From Chloroflexi bacterium RBG_16_56_11 (lineage in GTDB: Bacteria > Chloroflexota > Dehalococcoidia > Dehalococcoidales > RBG-16-60-22): a stretch of 44,967 bases of DNA. Where the stretch lies: assembly GCA_001796865.1 (NCBI GenBank), contig MGNQ01000009.1:19547-64513 (forward strand), given 5' to 3'. A model generated the notes under the pieces. It was not told the origin of the DNA and did no database searches. It saw only the letters and a list, made by a program, of their open reading frames with translations. Position 1 is the stretch's first letter. Each line of letters starts with the position of its first letter. Below are positions 16,959 through 24,486 of the stretch, one piece after another. The position numbers were made by a program, and so were the translations under genes.

Positions 16959-18332
16959 ATGATATTCAAACGCATTAAATCGGCGGGCATCGCCCACAAC
17001 TCCTATTTCATCGGCTCCGGCACTGACGCCGCCGTCATCGACCCCCGCCGGGACTGCCAGGTCTATGTGGATATCGCCCGTGAACATGGCCTCAGAGTCC
17101 GGTACATCCTCGAGACCCACCGCAACGAGGACTATACCATCGGCTCGATTGAACTGAACCACCTCACCGGGGCCAGGGTCCATCACGGTCCGGGCCTTGA
17201 CTGGAAATACGGGGAGACCCTCCGGGATGGGCAGGAAATAACCATAGGCAACCTGAGGCTGACGGCAATACTCACACCCGGGCATACCGATGAAAGCCTG
17301 TCCTATATCCTGACCGACCTGTCTACCGGAGAGCACCCGGTGATGGTCTTCACCGGGGATGCCCTTTTTGTGGGCGAGACCGGGCGGACCGACCTTTACG
17401 GTCCGGAAGAAGCTACCCGGCTGGCTTCAACCCTCTACAACAGTATCTTTAAAAAGCTCCTGCCCCTCGGCGACGGCGTCATCATTTGCCCCGCCCACGG
17501 CGGCGGCTCGGTCTGCGGCAAGCGCATTGCCGCCCGGGACGAGAGTACCATCGGCATCGAGAAGGAGCAGAACCCGGCCCTCCGGCTGACAAAGCGGGAA
17601 GAGTTCGTACGCTACAAGCTGTCGGAGAGGCTGGAGCGTCCACACTATTTCCGCCGGATGGAAAAGTACAACCTGGAAGGGCCTCCCCGGCTGGGGCGCT
17701 TGCCTGACCCCACCCCGCTGACCCCCGCCGAGTTTCTCAAGGAAATCGACCGCGGCGCTATCATCGTTGATACCAGCGGGGAAGCCGCCTTCGCCGGCAT
17801 TCACGTCAAGGGCTCCTATAGCATCTGGCTGGAAGGGCTCCCCGCTTTCGCCGGCTGGGTGCTTCCCTACGACCATCCCATCCTGTTGGTGCTGGAAGAC
17901 CCCTCGCACCTTGACCCGGCAGTACGCTCCCTGATACGCGCCGGTTACGATGATATCACCGGCTACCTCCGCGGCGGCATCGAGCGATGGTATAACGCCG
18001 GGCTGCCCCTGGAAAGCCTGCCATTGCTTTCCGTGCACCAGCTCAAAAACATGCTCGACCGGGGCGAAAGGCTGTTGTTGCTGGATGTCCGCGACCAGGA
18101 CGAATGGGAAGCCGGCCACATCACCGGGGCGATGCATATCTATGTCGGCCACCTGGAGCAGCGCCTGGCGGAAGTACCCCGGGACATACCGTTAGCTGCC
18201 TACTGCGGCTCGGGACGCCGCTCCGGGCTCGCCGCCAGTATCCTGCTGCGGGCCGGCTACGCGAAGGTGTATAATGTTGCCGGCAGCATCACGGCCTGGA
18301 AAGCCGCGGGTTTTCCGCTGACCAGAGACTGA
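16959..18332 (+). CDS. MBL-fold persulfide dioxygenase-like protein with two rhodanese domains
   Basis: This 457-residue protein has a metallo-beta-lactamase domain (residues 1 to about 230) followed by two rhodanese domains (about 255-345 and 360-457). The usual HxHxDH is reduced to H54-R-N-E-D58-Y59, but the three iron ligands of ETHE1-type persulfide dioxygenases are retained: His54, His108 in TPGHTDES and Asp133 in TGDALF. The first rhodanese has no active-site cysteine; the second has Cys416 in YCGSGRRSG. The likely role is oxidation of glutathione-type or low-molecular-weight persulfides with sulfur transfer. An exporter of the sulfite-exporter family is encoded two genes downstream. 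A glyoxalase II-like hydrolase is less likely. Confidence 0.85.
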   Translation: MIFKRIKSAGIAHNSYFIGSGTDAAVIDPRRDCQVYVDIAREHGLRVRYILETHRNEDYTIGSIELNHLTGARVHHGPGLDWKYGETLRDGQEITIGNLRLTAILTPGHTDESLSYILTDLSTGEHPVMVFTGDALFVGETGRTDLYGPEEATRLASTLYNSIFKKLLPLGDGVIICPAHGGGSVCGKRIAARDESTIGIEKEQNPALRLTKREEFVRYKLSERLERPHYFRRMEKYNLEGPPRLGRLPDPTPLTPAEFLKEIDRGAIIVDTSGEAAFAGIHVKGSYSIWLEGLPAFAGWVLPYDHPILLVLEDPSHLDPAVRSLIRAGYDDITGYLRGGIERWYNAGLPLESLPLLSVHQLKNMLDRGERLLLLDVRDQDEWEAGHITGAMHIYVGHLEQRLAEVPRDIPLAAYCGSGRRSGLAASILLRAGYAKVYNVAGSITAWKAAGFPLTRD

Positions 18333-18339
18333 TTCTTAG

Positions 18340-19281
18340 ATGGCGCACCAGCATCATACCAACGACCACGGGGAGGTTTCCCTCGGGTATCGCCGCATGT
18401 TTTTCACCCTGGCCATCGTGCTCATCATCATGGTGGCCGAGGTCATCGGCGGCATCGTCAGCGGCAGCCTTTCCCTCCTCGGCGATGCCGGCCACATGTT
18501 TGTCGACGCCCTGGCGCTGGGGCTGAGTCTCTTCGCCATGTCCGTGTCCCGGCGGCCCGCAACCGCCACCCGGACCTTCGGCTACTACCGCGTGGAAATC
18601 CTGGCGGCGCTGGCTAATGGAGTCATCCTGGTGCTGGTGGCCGCCTACATCATCTACGAAGCTTACCAGCGATTCCTGGAGCCGCCCCAGGTCAAACCAC
18701 CGCTAATGCTGACCATAGCGACCATAGGACTGTGCGCTAATCTGGCCGGGATACTGCTCCTCAACCGTGCCAGCCGCGGCAGTCTGAACATCCGGGCCGC
18801 CTTCTGGCACATCGTCGGCGATACCGTTTCATCCGTGGGAGTTATCGCCGCCGGCGTCATTATCCTGCTGACCGATTTGTATATCGCCGACACCATCGTG
18901 GCGGTAGTTATCGGTGTCATCATCCTCTGGGGCGCCGTGCGTATCGTCCGTGAGGCCGGGGACATCCTCCTGGAGACGGCCCCGAAACATCTCGAAATGG
19001 CCGAGGTCACCGGGGCGTTAAAGGATATCCCGGGCGTCAACGAGGTGCACGATATCCACGCCTGGACCATCACCTCGAATATCTATGCCCTGAGCGCCCA
19101 CCTCGTCATCGACGACCAGATGGTCAGCCGGAGCGTGGACATCGTCAGGAACGCCCGCCAGCGCCTCGCCGAAAGGTTCGATATCAGCCATACTACCCTG
19201 CAGCTGGAATGTGAAAGCTGCCCCACCGGCCTGGTCTGCGAGCTGGATAAGCCCGAGACAAACCGGGATTCTAAATCCTAG
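18340..19281 (+). CDS. Cation diffusion facilitator (CzcD/ZitB type) metal efflux protein
   Basis: This 313-residue protein has six transmembrane helices and a cytoplasmic C-terminal domain. The N-terminus is His-rich (MAHQHHTNDHG). Metal-site motifs are SLLGDAGHMFVDAL (helix 2, HxxxD) and AFWHIVGDTVSSVG (helix 5, HxxxD), the pattern of zinc-transporting CDF proteins. The C-terminal domain contains VHDIHAWTI and a terminal CESCPTGLVC cysteine pair that may add metal binding. It exports Zn(II) or related divalent ions by proton antiport. It starts 7 bp after the MBL-rhodanese gene, with no clear Shine-Dalgarno. Confidence 0.92.
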   Translation: MAHQHHTNDHGEVSLGYRRMFFTLAIVLIIMVAEVIGGIVSGSLSLLGDAGHMFVDALALGLSLFAMSVSRRPATATRTFGYYRVEILAALANGVILVLVAAYIIYEAYQRFLEPPQVKPPLMLTIATIGLCANLAGILLLNRASRGSLNIRAAFWHIVGDTVSSVGVIAAGVIILLTDLYIADTIVAVVIGVIILWGAVRIVREAGDILLETAPKHLEMAEVTGALKDIPGVNEVHDIHAWTITSNIYALSAHLVIDDQMVSRSVDIVRNARQRLAERFDISHTTLQLECESCPTGLVCELDKPETNRDSKS

Positions 19282-19295
19282 ATTATTTATATACG

Positions 19296-20069
19296 ATGGA
19301 ATTCATTGTCGTACCGGCAGTTTCCTTCATCGCTTCGCTGCTTTCCTTTTACTCCGGCTTCGGACTGGGTACCATGTTGCTGCCGGCGTTCGCCCTGTTT
19401 TTCCCGGTAAACACCGCGGTAGCCCTGACCGCCGTCGTGCATCTGTTGAACAACCTCGTTAAGGGCGCACTGGTCTTCAAACGCGCCAGCCGGGACGTGG
19501 TGCTCCGTTTCGGCCTCGTCGCCATCCCGGCCTCTCTCCTCGGGGCCTACGTCCTTTCCCGCCTCAACGACCTTACGCCGCTATCAAGCTATGATATTTT
19601 CGGGCGGAGCTTTTTTATCACGCCGATAAAACTTATCATAGCGGTCTCGATGGTGCTTTTCGTTTCATGGGAAGTCTTTCCGCCCTTCCAAAAAATAACC
19701 TTCGACCGGAAGTTCCTTCCGGTGGGCGGCGTTTTCAGCGGTTTTTTCGGCGGTCTCTCCGGCCAGCAGGGGCCGCTGCGTGGCGCCTTCCTGGTGAAAA
19801 CTGGACTCACTCCGGATGGCTTCATCGCCAGCAGCGCGGTGATTGCCGTTCTCACGGACATCCCCCGCCTTTCGATTTATTTCACCAGTTTTTCTCTGGC
19901 CGGGACAGGAAAAAACCTGACCTTGCTGGCGGTGGCTACCGGCGCGGCCATCCTGGGTGTCTGGCTCGGTAATGCCTGGAGCAGGCAGATATCCATGAAA
20001 ACAATCAAAATCCTGGTCTCCGTAATGCTTTTCGTGATTGCCCTGGCCCTGGGCGCCGGATTAATATAA
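19296..20069 (+). CDS. TauE/SafE family sulfite/organosulfonate exporter
   Basis: This 257-residue hydrophobic protein has about eight transmembrane helices and the family pattern: an N-terminal SFIASLLSFYSGFGLGTMLLPAF, then FSGFFGGLSGQQGPLRGAFL as the second half-repeat, where the family usually has G-G-x-S-G-x-x-G. The half-repeats suggest an internal duplication, as is normal. It may move sulfite or small sulfonates, which fits a cluster with a persulfide-oxidising enzyme. The ATG has no recognisable Shine-Dalgarno. It ends the rightward cluster beginning at 16671. Confidence 0.85.
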   Translation: MEFIVVPAVSFIASLLSFYSGFGLGTMLLPAFALFFPVNTAVALTAVVHLLNNLVKGALVFKRASRDVVLRFGLVAIPASLLGAYVLSRLNDLTPLSSYDIFGRSFFITPIKLIIAVSMVLFVSWEVFPPFQKITFDRKFLPVGGVFSGFFGGLSGQQGPLRGAFLVKTGLTPDGFIASSAVIAVLTDIPRLSIYFTSFSLAGTGKNLTLLAVATGAAILGVWLGNAWSRQISMKTIKILVSVMLFVIALALGAGLI

Positions 20070-20111
20070 TAATCGTGGTTTTAGATTTAAACGCGAATCA
20101 AAAATAAAATA

Positions 20112-20148
20112 GGCGGGCTTCATCGGCTTTCGCTTCAGAACGCCCGCC
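20112..20148 (-). terminator. Hairpin with U-rich tail on the minus strand
   Basis: GGCGGGC (20112-20118) and GCCCGCC (20142-20148) form a 7-bp perfect stem around a 23-nt loop. Read on the minus strand it is followed by TATTTTATTTTT, so it could terminate the leftward Lon transcript, whose stop is about 240 bp away. On the plus strand no T-run follows. The long loop keeps confidence moderate. Apart from this hairpin, the gene-free stretch 20070-20385 shows nothing I can support. Confidence 0.45.
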
Positions 20149-20385
20149 CCTGGTTTCGTTCCATTACTCCCCCTTTTTGGTTACCCTCGCCAAATGCCCG
20201 TAATATTCAACCGGGCCTTTACCAGCGCACGGGGAGCTCAGGAACCTTCGCCCCTATCTTCAATTACCTTAATCCGTCCATCACCTTCTTCCTTCTCACT
20301 TCCCCACCCCCCTCACTTCTAACTAATCATAGCCCCGGGTGTTGCGCCGGTCTGTGACTTTTGTCGCTATAGTCCGTCCGGGCGA

Positions 20386-22884
20386 CTACTTCGCTTCCTT
20401 CTTCTCCTCGGCGTAAAATCCCTTGAGACGCTCCGCCATCTCTTTGAGCCGCCTGTCTACGAGATAGTTGACTGTTCCCGCGGGATAGGAGCCGTCTTCC
20501 TCTCTCTCTCCGGCGGGAATGCCCGTGAGCACTTGGATGCCATCGTCGATGGTCCGGGCGGTGTAGATGTGAAATTTGTTGGCGCGGACCGCCTCGACGA
20601 CCTCGTCCCGTAGCATGAGGTTCACTACGTTCTGCTCGGGCACCATCACTCCCTGGTCGCCGGTCAGCCCCTGGGCCTGGCAGACCTTGAAAAACCCCTC
20701 GACCTTCTGGTTCACACCCCCGATTGGCTGCACCTCGCCTTTCTGGTTGACCGACCCCGTTACGGCGATGCCCTGCTTGATGGGTATGTCGGCCAGGCTG
20801 GAGAGAATGCCGTAAAGCTCCGTCGAGGAGGCGCTGTCCCCTTCGACGCCCTCGTAAGACTGCTCGAAGCAAAGGCTGGCGGAAAGTGAAAGCGGCTTGT
20901 CCTGGGCGTACTTCCATCCCATGTACCCGCTCAGTATCATGACTCCCTTGTTGTGGATTGGTCCGCTGAGCTGTGACTCCCTTTCGATGTTGATGACGCC
21001 GCCGCGACCCAGGAAGGTCTTGGCGGTAATTCGTGAAGGCCGGCCGAAGCTGATGTCCCCGAGGGAGTAAACGCTCAGGCCGTTGACCTGGCCGACCACT
21101 GCCCCTGTGACGTCTATCATGATGGAGCCACGCTTTATCATGGTCCTTATCCGCTCGTCGACCAGGTTATGGCGGAACAGCCTCTCTTCCATCGCTTTCT
21201 GCACGTGGGCGGCGGATATGTTTTTGGCGTGGTCGCGGTCGGCCCAGTAGTTCGCTTCCTCTATCCACTCCTTAACCTGGGCGAACCGCGAGGACAAGCG
21301 CTCCTGGTCGGCTACCATCCGGGCGGAATACTCGATTATCTTGGCCACCCCGCCCGGTTCAAAGTGCCTCGCCTCGCACTCTTCGCAGCAGCCGGACAGG
21401 AAAGCGGCGTAAGCCAGCATGTTCTCCCGCGTCTTTTCAATTTCGAAATCGAAGTCGGCCTTGACTTTGAAAATCTCCCAGAAGTCCTCGTCGAAAGCGG
21501 AAAGGACCTGGTAGAGGGCCGGGTCGCCGGTGAGAATCACCTTCACGGAAATGGGCATGGCCTCCGGTCTCAACCCCTGGGGCGCTATCAGCCCGAACTG
21601 CTCGAACGGGTCCTCTATCTTGACTTCCCGGTTTTTAATGGCGCGCTTGAGGGCCGGCCAGACGCCCGCGTTGGTCAGCACATCGGTCGCACTGAGCAGC
21701 AGGTAGCCGCCGTTGGCCAGGTTGAGGGCACCCGGCTTGAGCATGGTATGGTCGCTGAGATAGCCGCCGAAGAGAAACCGCCTCTCGATTTTCCCGAAGA
21801 TATTCCCGAAGTTGGGGTTACTCTCGACGATGACGGGGGGCACTTTAACCTCGCTGTTGTCCACGAAGACATTGACCTGGAAGGGCAGAAAAGGATTTCT
21901 CCCGCCGATGACCTGGCTCATCGGCACGCCGAAAATCGGGTTTACCGGCTCCTCCGTCCCCTTGAAAAGCTCCAGGTTGTCCAGAATATACGACCTCAGG
22001 CCAGTATAAAATTGGCCGACTTTCGGCCACGGTGCGTATTGCTGCAGGAGCGGGTCGAAAAGGCGCGTGACCGTATATTCGCCGATAGCTTTGTCGGCCT
22101 TTTGCAGTTCCTCCACCGCCTTCCTCTGCATCTCCCCGGCGGCCTCGAAGCTCACCTGCAGCTTCTTACGTAACGCGGCCTGCCGGGCGTCGAGCTCTTT
22201 CCGTTTCGCCTCTTCCAGGGAAAGGTACTCGTTTTCCTGCATGGGGCGGTCTTCCACGAGGGGAATGAGCACCGGCCCGGCCGGGGACATCTGGAGGGCG
22301 AAGCCCTGCTGGCGGGCTTCAACCGCTATCGCTTCGAATACTTTTTGCTGCTCGCCCTGGGCTTCTTCCACGGTCTTCTGCCGCTGCCGCTTGTATTCCT
22401 CGGAGGAGAAAGCCTGGCCTAGTTCCTGCCTCAGTTTACCGAGTAGACCGGTAACATCGTCCCTCAGGTTTTTACCCCTGGTCCTGGGCAGGTTGACTAT
22501 CTGCGGGCAATCGGGTTCCTTGAAATTGTACAGGTAGCACCAGTCCTCGAGGACGAAGGCCTCGCCGCCTGCCTCCCTGGCCTTTACTACCTTTTCGATA
22601 TATGTCTTCACCATCGAGCTCTTGCCCATCCCGGTCAGTCCGGCGACATAGATGTTGTAGCCGATTCCGTTCATGTTCAGCCCGAACTCGACCGCCCGGA
22701 CGGCACGCTCCTGGCCGACGAATTCACGCAAGGGTGCCAAGTCCTTGGTGCATTCGAAATCAAAAATCCTGGGGTCGCACTCCCAGCGCAGCTTCTTGAC
22801 CGGCACCTCGTATTTAGCGAGCCCTTTAGTAATTTCTTTCCCGGTTTTTGCCGGGAGTTTTTTCCGCGTTTTTTTCTCGGTCAT
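20386..22884 (-). CDS. Lon-like ATP-dependent protease (AAA_32 / S16 family)
   Basis: This 832-residue protein has an N-terminal region of the AAA_32 family with Walker A GLTGMGKSS (residues 82-90), a long coiled-coil-prone insertion (about 160-270), the second half of the ATPase module around GGYLLLSATDVL and KVILTGDPALYQVLS, and a C-terminal Lon protease domain. The catalytic Ser684 is in EGDSASSTELYG and the partner Lys727 in GGVNQKVEGFF, 43 residues apart as in classical Lon. It differs from LonA in lacking the LAN substrate-binding domain. It degrades misfolded or regulatory proteins in the cytoplasm. GGGAAG precedes the ATG. Confidence 0.92.
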   Translation of the reverse strand: MTEKKTRKKLPAKTGKEITKGLAKYEVPVKKLRWECDPRIFDFECTKDLAPLREFVGQERAVRAVEFGLNMNGIGYNIYVAGLTGMGKSSMVKTYIEKVVKAREAGGEAFVLEDWCYLYNFKEPDCPQIVNLPRTRGKNLRDDVTGLLGKLRQELGQAFSSEEYKRQRQKTVEEAQGEQQKVFEAIAVEARQQGFALQMSPAGPVLIPLVEDRPMQENEYLSLEEAKRKELDARQAALRKKLQVSFEAAGEMQRKAVEELQKADKAIGEYTVTRLFDPLLQQYAPWPKVGQFYTGLRSYILDNLELFKGTEEPVNPIFGVPMSQVIGGRNPFLPFQVNVFVDNSEVKVPPVIVESNPNFGNIFGKIERRFLFGGYLSDHTMLKPGALNLANGGYLLLSATDVLTNAGVWPALKRAIKNREVKIEDPFEQFGLIAPQGLRPEAMPISVKVILTGDPALYQVLSAFDEDFWEIFKVKADFDFEIEKTRENMLAYAAFLSGCCEECEARHFEPGGVAKIIEYSARMVADQERLSSRFAQVKEWIEEANYWADRDHAKNISAAHVQKAMEERLFRHNLVDERIRTMIKRGSIMIDVTGAVVGQVNGLSVYSLGDISFGRPSRITAKTFLGRGGVINIERESQLSGPIHNKGVMILSGYMGWKYAQDKPLSLSASLCFEQSYEGVEGDSASSTELYGILSSLADIPIKQGIAVTGSVNQKGEVQPIGGVNQKVEGFFKVCQAQGLTGDQGVMVPEQNVVNLMLRDEVVEAVRANKFHIYTARTIDDGIQVLTGIPAGEREEDGSYPAGTVNYLVDRRLKEMAERLKGFYAEEKKEAK

Positions 22885-23005
22885 CTTCCCGCGCTCTCAA
22901 TCCGGTTCGCTTGAACAATTGCCATCGATCGCGGCCATGTTAATAGATGACGGTGTAGTATCCGCTCATGGCTCAGTTTAGCGTTTGCTGATGGATGTCC
23001 GTTTT

Positions 23006-23311
23006 TCAGACAAGGAGTTTGGAGAGGTCGTGTAACCGGCTCGTCGCCTGCCGGGACGCCTGTGCCCGACTGGTTGACCTGAGAAGATTTTTAGCCAGGA
23101 TTTCGTCCTTGACGATGTCTTTCACCCAGTTGGTGAAGTCGTTCTTCTGAGAGTTTACGTGATATTTATAGTCGTCTTCGGAGATGTTTTTAAGCTCCGC
23201 CTCCAGCTCCCTTATATTGCGCAGTGTATGGCCGTTGATGCACCTGAACACGTATATATCCGGCACATCGGCCGTCAGCCTCTTCGCCCTTTCTTTCAAT
23301 GTCTCAACCAT
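23006..23311 (-). CDS. DUF5752-like small protein
   Basis: This 101-residue protein starts MVETLKERAKRLTADVPDIYVFRCINGHTL, split here as IYVFRCINGHTL, and continues with LEAELKNISEDDYKYHVN and KNDFTNWVKDIVKDE. That spacing of YHVN and NDFxNWVxD is the pattern I associate with DUF5752. It is probably helical and soluble, with no known function. AGGG lies 5 nt before the ATG. It stands between the Lon-like protease and an HTH protein, all leftward. Confidence 0.75.
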   Translation of the reverse strand: MVETLKERAKRLTADVPDIYVFRCINGHTLRNIRELEAELKNISEDDYKYHVNSQKNDFTNWVKDIVKDEILAKNLLRSTSRAQASRQATSRLHDLSKLLV

Positions 23312-23418
23312 CGCAGCCCTCCTTCAGTATTATCAGATTTGACAGAGAACATCGCCTCATGATCGCCATACGGATTCGCGCGCCCTCCCCTGTCCCCACG
23401 GTTTCTTCTTTCCGCCGG

Positions 23419-23604
23419 TCACCTCTCCTTGAGGAACCCCACGACATCCTCCCGCATGAATCTGCGGTCGCCCCGGGGGCCGATGCGGTACGTCTTGATG
23501 ATTCCACTGCTGCTCCAGCGCCTCACGGTGTTAATATGTATGTTGAGCAACCGTGCCACTTCACCGGGACGTAAAAAGGCGTCTTTTTTTAAAATATGGG
23601 CCAT
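23419..23604 (-). CDS. Mini helix-turn-helix protein (excisionase/MerR-like)
   Basis: This 61-residue protein is a single winged-helix domain: FLRPGEVARLLNIHINTVRRWSSSGIIKTYRIGPRG as HTH and turn, then DRRFMREDVVGFLKE as wing and last helix. It has the HTH_17 pattern of BldC-like regulators and excisionases. The long upstream open frame is the shadow of the oxidoreductase gene end; the ATG at 23604 has GGAGG 6 nt upstream. Its own extended -10 sits just before it. A regulator is more likely than a phage excisionase because no integrase is near. Confidence 0.78.
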   Translation of the reverse strand: MAHILKKDAFLRPGEVARLLNIHINTVRRWSSSGIIKTYRIGPRGDRRFMREDVVGFLKER

Positions 23605-23617
23605 GCCTGCCTCCTTT

Positions 23618-23626
23618 ATTATACCA
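23618..23626 (-). promoter_or_regulatory. Extended -10 promoter for the mini-HTH gene
   Basis: TGGTATAAT on the minus strand matches the extended -10 consensus TGnTATAAT and lies 13 bp before the ATG at 23604. The -35 region is poor. The transcript would begin at or just before the Shine-Dalgarno. Confidence 0.45.
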
Positions 23627-23630
23627 GAGG

Positions 23631-24485
23631 TTACAAGAACTCGGTGATAACGTTTTCCACTTGCGCGGGACTGATTTCCCGGGTTACCAGCGGGGCGCCG
23701 GCGAGCGCCGGTATCTGGTCTTCGTAGGTCGGCGCTTCCTGCCGGTAAATTACCCCGATGGGTATTTTGTCTCCCCACTCCTGCGCTTTTCCCAGGGCAG
23801 CGGCCTTGTCGGCCGGGTCGTATTCGCCGCCCTCCGGTAGCTTATATACCCTCTGCCGGTACCACTGGAACGTGTTTTTCTGGTTGAAAGATACGCACGG
23901 CTGCAAAATATCTATCAGGGCGAAACCTTTATGGTTGATGCCCTTTTTGATGAGGTCGGTGAGGTGCTCGGCGTCACCGGCGAAGCCCCGGCTGACGAAA
24001 GTCGCCCCGGCGGCGATGGCCAGCGTAACGGGGTTTATCGGCGGGGCGGCCCCGGATGGCGTGGTCTTGGTGACAAAGCCCGTGTCGCTGGTCGGCGAGG
24101 CCTGTCCCTTGGTCAGGCCGTACACCTGGTTATCGTGTACCAGGTAGGTTATATCGTGATTGCGCCGGCAAGCGTGGATAAAGTGGTTTCCCCCCTCCCC
24201 GTAGGCGTCTCCATCACCGCTGATGGCCACGACCACCAGCTCGCGGTTGGCAATCTTCGCCCCGATGGCCGGTGGCACCGGCCTCCCGTGCAGCGAGTTA
24301 AATATGTTGCCGCTGGTATAATGCGGCAGTTTCCCCGCCTGGCCGATTCCGGAAACGAGCAGCAGCCGGTGCGGCTCGATATTGAGCTCCACCAGGGCGC
24401 TGTTCAGCGCCTTTAAAATGCCGAAATTACCGCAGCCGGGGCACCACGTCGGATTCAGTCCGCTGTAATCAGAAAGTTCGACCAT
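23631..24485 (-). CDS. korB: 2-oxoacid:ferredoxin oxidoreductase, beta (TPP) subunit
   Basis: This 284-residue thiamine-diphosphate subunit starts with LNPTWCPGCGNFGILKALN, carrying the cluster cysteines. The TPP/Mg motif is GDGDAYGEGGNHFIHACRRN followed by YLVHDNQVYGLTKGQASPTS, and a late GFALIDILQPCVSFN block is family-typical. With the alpha subunit encoded 1 bp upstream it forms a two-subunit enzyme that oxidatively decarboxylates 2-oxoacyl substrates to acyl-CoA while reducing ferredoxin, or runs in reverse. The length and architecture resemble 2-oxoglutarate or generic 2-oxoacid enzymes; the true substrate is uncertain. Confidence 0.9.
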   Translation of the reverse strand: MVELSDYSGLNPTWCPGCGNFGILKALNSALVELNIEPHRLLLVSGIGQAGKLPHYTSGNIFNSLHGRPVPPAIGAKIANRELVVVAISGDGDAYGEGGNHFIHACRRNHDITYLVHDNQVYGLTKGQASPTSDTGFVTKTTPSGAAPPINPVTLAIAAGATFVSRGFAGDAEHLTDLIKKGINHKGFALIDILQPCVSFNQKNTFQWYRQRVYKLPEGGEYDPADKAAALGKAQEWGDKIPIGVIYRQEAPTYEDQIPALAGAPLVTREISPAQVENVITEFL

Positions 24486-24486
24486 C

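Noticed and set aside
20160-20385. Gene remnant on the minus strand past the Lon gene (short frame ending VEYYGHLARVTKKGE)
   Set aside because: The frame is under 30 codons after a stop, has no start, and I could not tie it to a known protein with confidence.
21169-22173. Long plus-strand frame opposite the Lon-like protease, and similar frames opposite other GC-rich genes
   Set aside because: These are antisense shadows caused by high GC; the minus-strand product carries the Walker A and Lon catalytic motifs.
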